From assembly GCA_041391665.1 (NCBI GenBank), contig JAWKNO010000003.1, positions 1,426,001 to 1,490,000 of the forward strand: a stretch of 64,000 nucleotides of DNA, given 5' to 3'. Shown here piece after piece: positions 62,219 through 64,000 of this stretch. Both the position numbers and the translations under genes were made by a program. Position 1 is the first letter of the stretch; each line of letters starts with the position of its first letter. The notes below the pieces were generated by a model, which saw only the letters and a list, made by a program, of their open reading frames with translations, made no database searches and was not told the DNA's origin. Source of the DNA: Bacteroidia bacterium. Its GTDB lineage: Bacteria > Bacteroidota > Bacteroidia > J057.

Positions 62219-64000
62219 ATGCGAATGCTGTTACTACTACTTGTGGCCGGAATCATCTTCCCGCTTTCCCCACAAGCTCAGAATATTCCTTTCCAGGGGG
62301 ATATTCCGCTGAATGACCTCTCCAATTTTAAAGCTTCTGCCTCCAACTGGCAGGTTGCAGGCGAGGTAAATGCAGATTTGAAAAAAAATGAAGCCCTGAA
62401 AATCTCACCCGGTTCGGGCATTCTGGTAAACCTTCCCGAAGAAAAAAACAAATCCAATATATTCTCTGTCCTTGAACATGGTGATATAGATCTGGATGTG
62501 GAGTTTATGATGGCCAAACACTCCAATTCGGGTATATACCTTCAGGGGCGGTACGAAGTGCAGTTGCTCGACAGTTGGGGGGTAAAAGTACCCGGTTATG
62601 GAGATGTCGGCGGTATTTATCAACGCGCTGTAGATGGTAAAGGGGTAGAAGGGTATGCGCCCAGAATCAATGTCGCCCGCGCACCTGGCTTATGGCAGCA
62701 GATACATATTGAATTTCAGGCTCCCCGCTTTGATGCCGCCGGAAATAAAACACAAAATGCGCGCATTATACGCATAGACCTCAACGGGGTGACGATTCAC
62801 GAAAACCTCGAACTTACCGGCCCCACAGCCGGACAGGCTTTTCCGGGAGAAGCTGCCAAAGCGCCATTTATGATTCAGGGAGACCACGGCCCTGTAGCTT
62901 TCCGAAATTTTCGCTATACTTTATATGAACCGGGCTCGCTGAACCTGAAAAACCTGACCTATGCGGTTTATACCAATTTGCCCAATTCCGAACCGAAGCT
63001 CGAAACGCTCAAACCTGCTTATTCCGGAAAAATGGACAAACTCACGCAGCAGGTAGTTGCCGAAAATGAAAAATTTGTACTGAAAATCAACGGTATCCTG
63101 CCTGTAAGTAAAGCGGGGAAATATAATTTTTCCCTCATGGCGCAGTATATGGGCAAGCTAAGCGTGAATGGAAATACCATTCTTCCCTATGGCTGGCACA
63201 ACCGAAATGCTTCTATCGATCTGCCTGCCGGTGATATTCCTGTCGAAATCTTATATCACAAACAGGATCCCTGGTATGCCAGTGGGCTAGGATTGTTTAT
63301 TTCCGGCCCGGGCGTTCGGTTTCAGCCCCTACATGCATTGGGCTCTATGCCAATCTCCAGCCCGGTCAACCCGATCACCATCACCCCGGGAAATCATCCG
63401 GAGATTACCCGTTGTTTTATCGATTATTCCGGTAACGATGGAAAACCCTCCCGCCGCATTGTGCATGCAGTTTCTGTAGGGTATCCCGACGGACCCGCCT
63501 TTACATTTGACGCAGACAAAGGCGCATTGATCCAGGTCTGGAAAGGCGGATTTCTCGACGCCACACCTATGTGGAATGACCGGGGAGACGGAAGTTCAAG
63601 ACCGAAGGGATCGGTGCTGCCATTGGGAGATGAGGTAAATATCGCCATGTTGGTGCAGGATAATGCGCCATGGCCCGCTGATTTTTCAAATGCCCTGCCT
63701 TACAAATTTGGCGGTTATGCCATCGGAGCAGATGGAAATCCTGTATTCTCCTATACCCTTGGAAACGCTGCCATTACAGACAATATCAGCTCTGCCGATG
63801 AGGGAAAATATCTCACACGCGAGGTAACGGTGGGATCAGGGCTGACTACCGCGCTGAATTTCAAACTGGCCGGAGGAAGTAAAATTGAAAACCTGGGAGA
63901 AGGTTTGTATGCAATTGACAAGGTTTTTTATATTCGGATAGAAGATAAACAACTGAAGCCAATGGTGCGTTACGCAGGCGACATGCAGGAACTGATTGTA
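62219..64000 (+). CDS. DUF1080-PA14 secreted protein (runs off window)
   Basis: An open frame of at least 594 codons runs off the window end. A signal peptide (MRMLLLLLVAGIIFPLSPQAQ) precedes a DUF1080 jelly roll (about 30-240: GDIDLDVEFMMAKHSNSGIYLQGRYEVQLLDSWG, VHVA-type RAPGLWQQIHIEF, FRNFRYTLYEPG). A PA14-like domain follows (about 265-370: KINGILPVSKAGKYNFSLMAQYMGKLSVNGN, GWHNRNASIDLPAGDIPVEILYHK), then the start of a further beta-rich region. Such multidomain proteins act on glycans and often continue into cytochrome c or other domains; the rest is not visible. It lies 109 bases after the ArsI-like gene. Confidence 0.85.
   Translation, partial: MRMLLLLLVAGIIFPLSPQAQNIPFQGDIPLNDLSNFKASASNWQVAGEVNADLKKNEALKISPGSGILVNLPEEKNKSNIFSVLEHGDIDLDVEFMMAKHSNSGIYLQGRYEVQLLDSWGVKVPGYGDVGGIYQRAVDGKGVEGYAPRINVARAPGLWQQIHIEFQAPRFDAAGNKTQNARIIRIDLNGVTIHENLELTGPTAGQAFPGEAAKAPFMIQGDHGPVAFRNFRYTLYEPGSLNLKNLTYAVYTNLPNSEPKLETLKPAYSGKMDKLTQQVVAENEKFVLKINGILPVSKAGKYNFSLMAQYMGKLSVNGNTILPYGWHNRNASIDLPAGDIPVEILYHKQDPWYASGLGLFISGPGVRFQPLHALGSMPISSPVNPITITPGNHPEITRCFIDYSGNDGKPSRRIVHAVSVGYPDGPAFTFDADKGALIQVWKGGFLDATPMWNDRGDGSSRPKGSVLPLGDEVNIAMLVQDNAPWPADFSNALPYKFGGYAIGADGNPVFSYTLGNAAITDNISSADEGKYLTREVTVGSGLTTALNFKLAGGSKIENLGEGLYAIDKVFYIRIEDKQLKPMVRYAGDMQELIV

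Overview
The window reads as the chromosome of a marine or environmental Bacteroidota, most like the Saprospiria/Lewinella type; rank below phylum is inference. Pointers are a T9SS C-terminal sorting domain, a TonB receptor paired with a DUF4249 lipoprotein, a propeller/Y_Y_Y hybrid sensor kinase, lipoprotein signals throughout, PadR plus prefix-domain FtsX permeases, a TAnnTTTG-type promoter box and almost no Shine-Dalgarno sequences.

Layout. (1) 1-6.9 kb: an AT-rich set of short, mostly plus-strand genes of unrelated function, separated by large imperfect palindromes. I read these as integron attC sites. Several cassettes show the diagnostic terminal complementarity between their first bases and the R'' box of the attC at their far end. 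No integrase is in the window, so this is the distal part of an integron or an integrase-less attC cluster. (2) 7-16.4 kb: a lipoprotein sulfatase, a structured intergenic RNA candidate, a TPR histidine kinase, tRNA-Thr(CGT) directly followed by a membrane-anchored NACHT-LRR NTPase, a palindromic element between 14-bp direct repeats, then a minus-strand DUF2235 hydrolase/haem-binding/EGF lipoprotein set. (3) 16.4-22.6 kb: an exopolysaccharide locus (response regulator, pseudo-receiver/sugar-transferase fusion, flippase, glycosyltransferase, O-antigen ligase-type polymerase). (4) 22.6-30.2 kb: an MpaB-type oxygenase, a small secreted protein, a 7TMR-DISM sensor kinase and a T9SS-exported M4 metalloprotease. 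(5) 30.3-42 kb: a mannan-type saccharolytic region (TonB receptor, DUF4249 lipoprotein, GH5 mannanase, sugar isomerase-like protein, GH2 beta-mannosidase), then MOSC, dienelactone hydrolase and a second sulfatase. (6) 42-52 kb: a PadR/FtsX permease pair, a double-thioredoxin lipoprotein, a GH140-like lipoprotein and a hybrid two-component sensor. (7) 52-64 kb: Gfo/Idh/MocA oxidoreductases, a sugar/nucleoside MFS porter and DUF1080 proteins (a likely 3-keto-glycoside route), an ADP-ribosylglycohydrolase with an unknown partner, an exported RraA-like protein, dapD, and an ars cluster whose arsenite exporter has been cut to a 29-codon stub.

The strongest candidates for something undescribed are the Bacteroidota cassette array, the tRNA/NACHT-LRR transcription unit, the structured RNA at about 8.8 kb, matching five-unit heptamer tracts in front of two unrelated genes, and the broken ars operon with a repeated operator. 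No CRISPR array, insertion-sequence transposase or prophage was seen.
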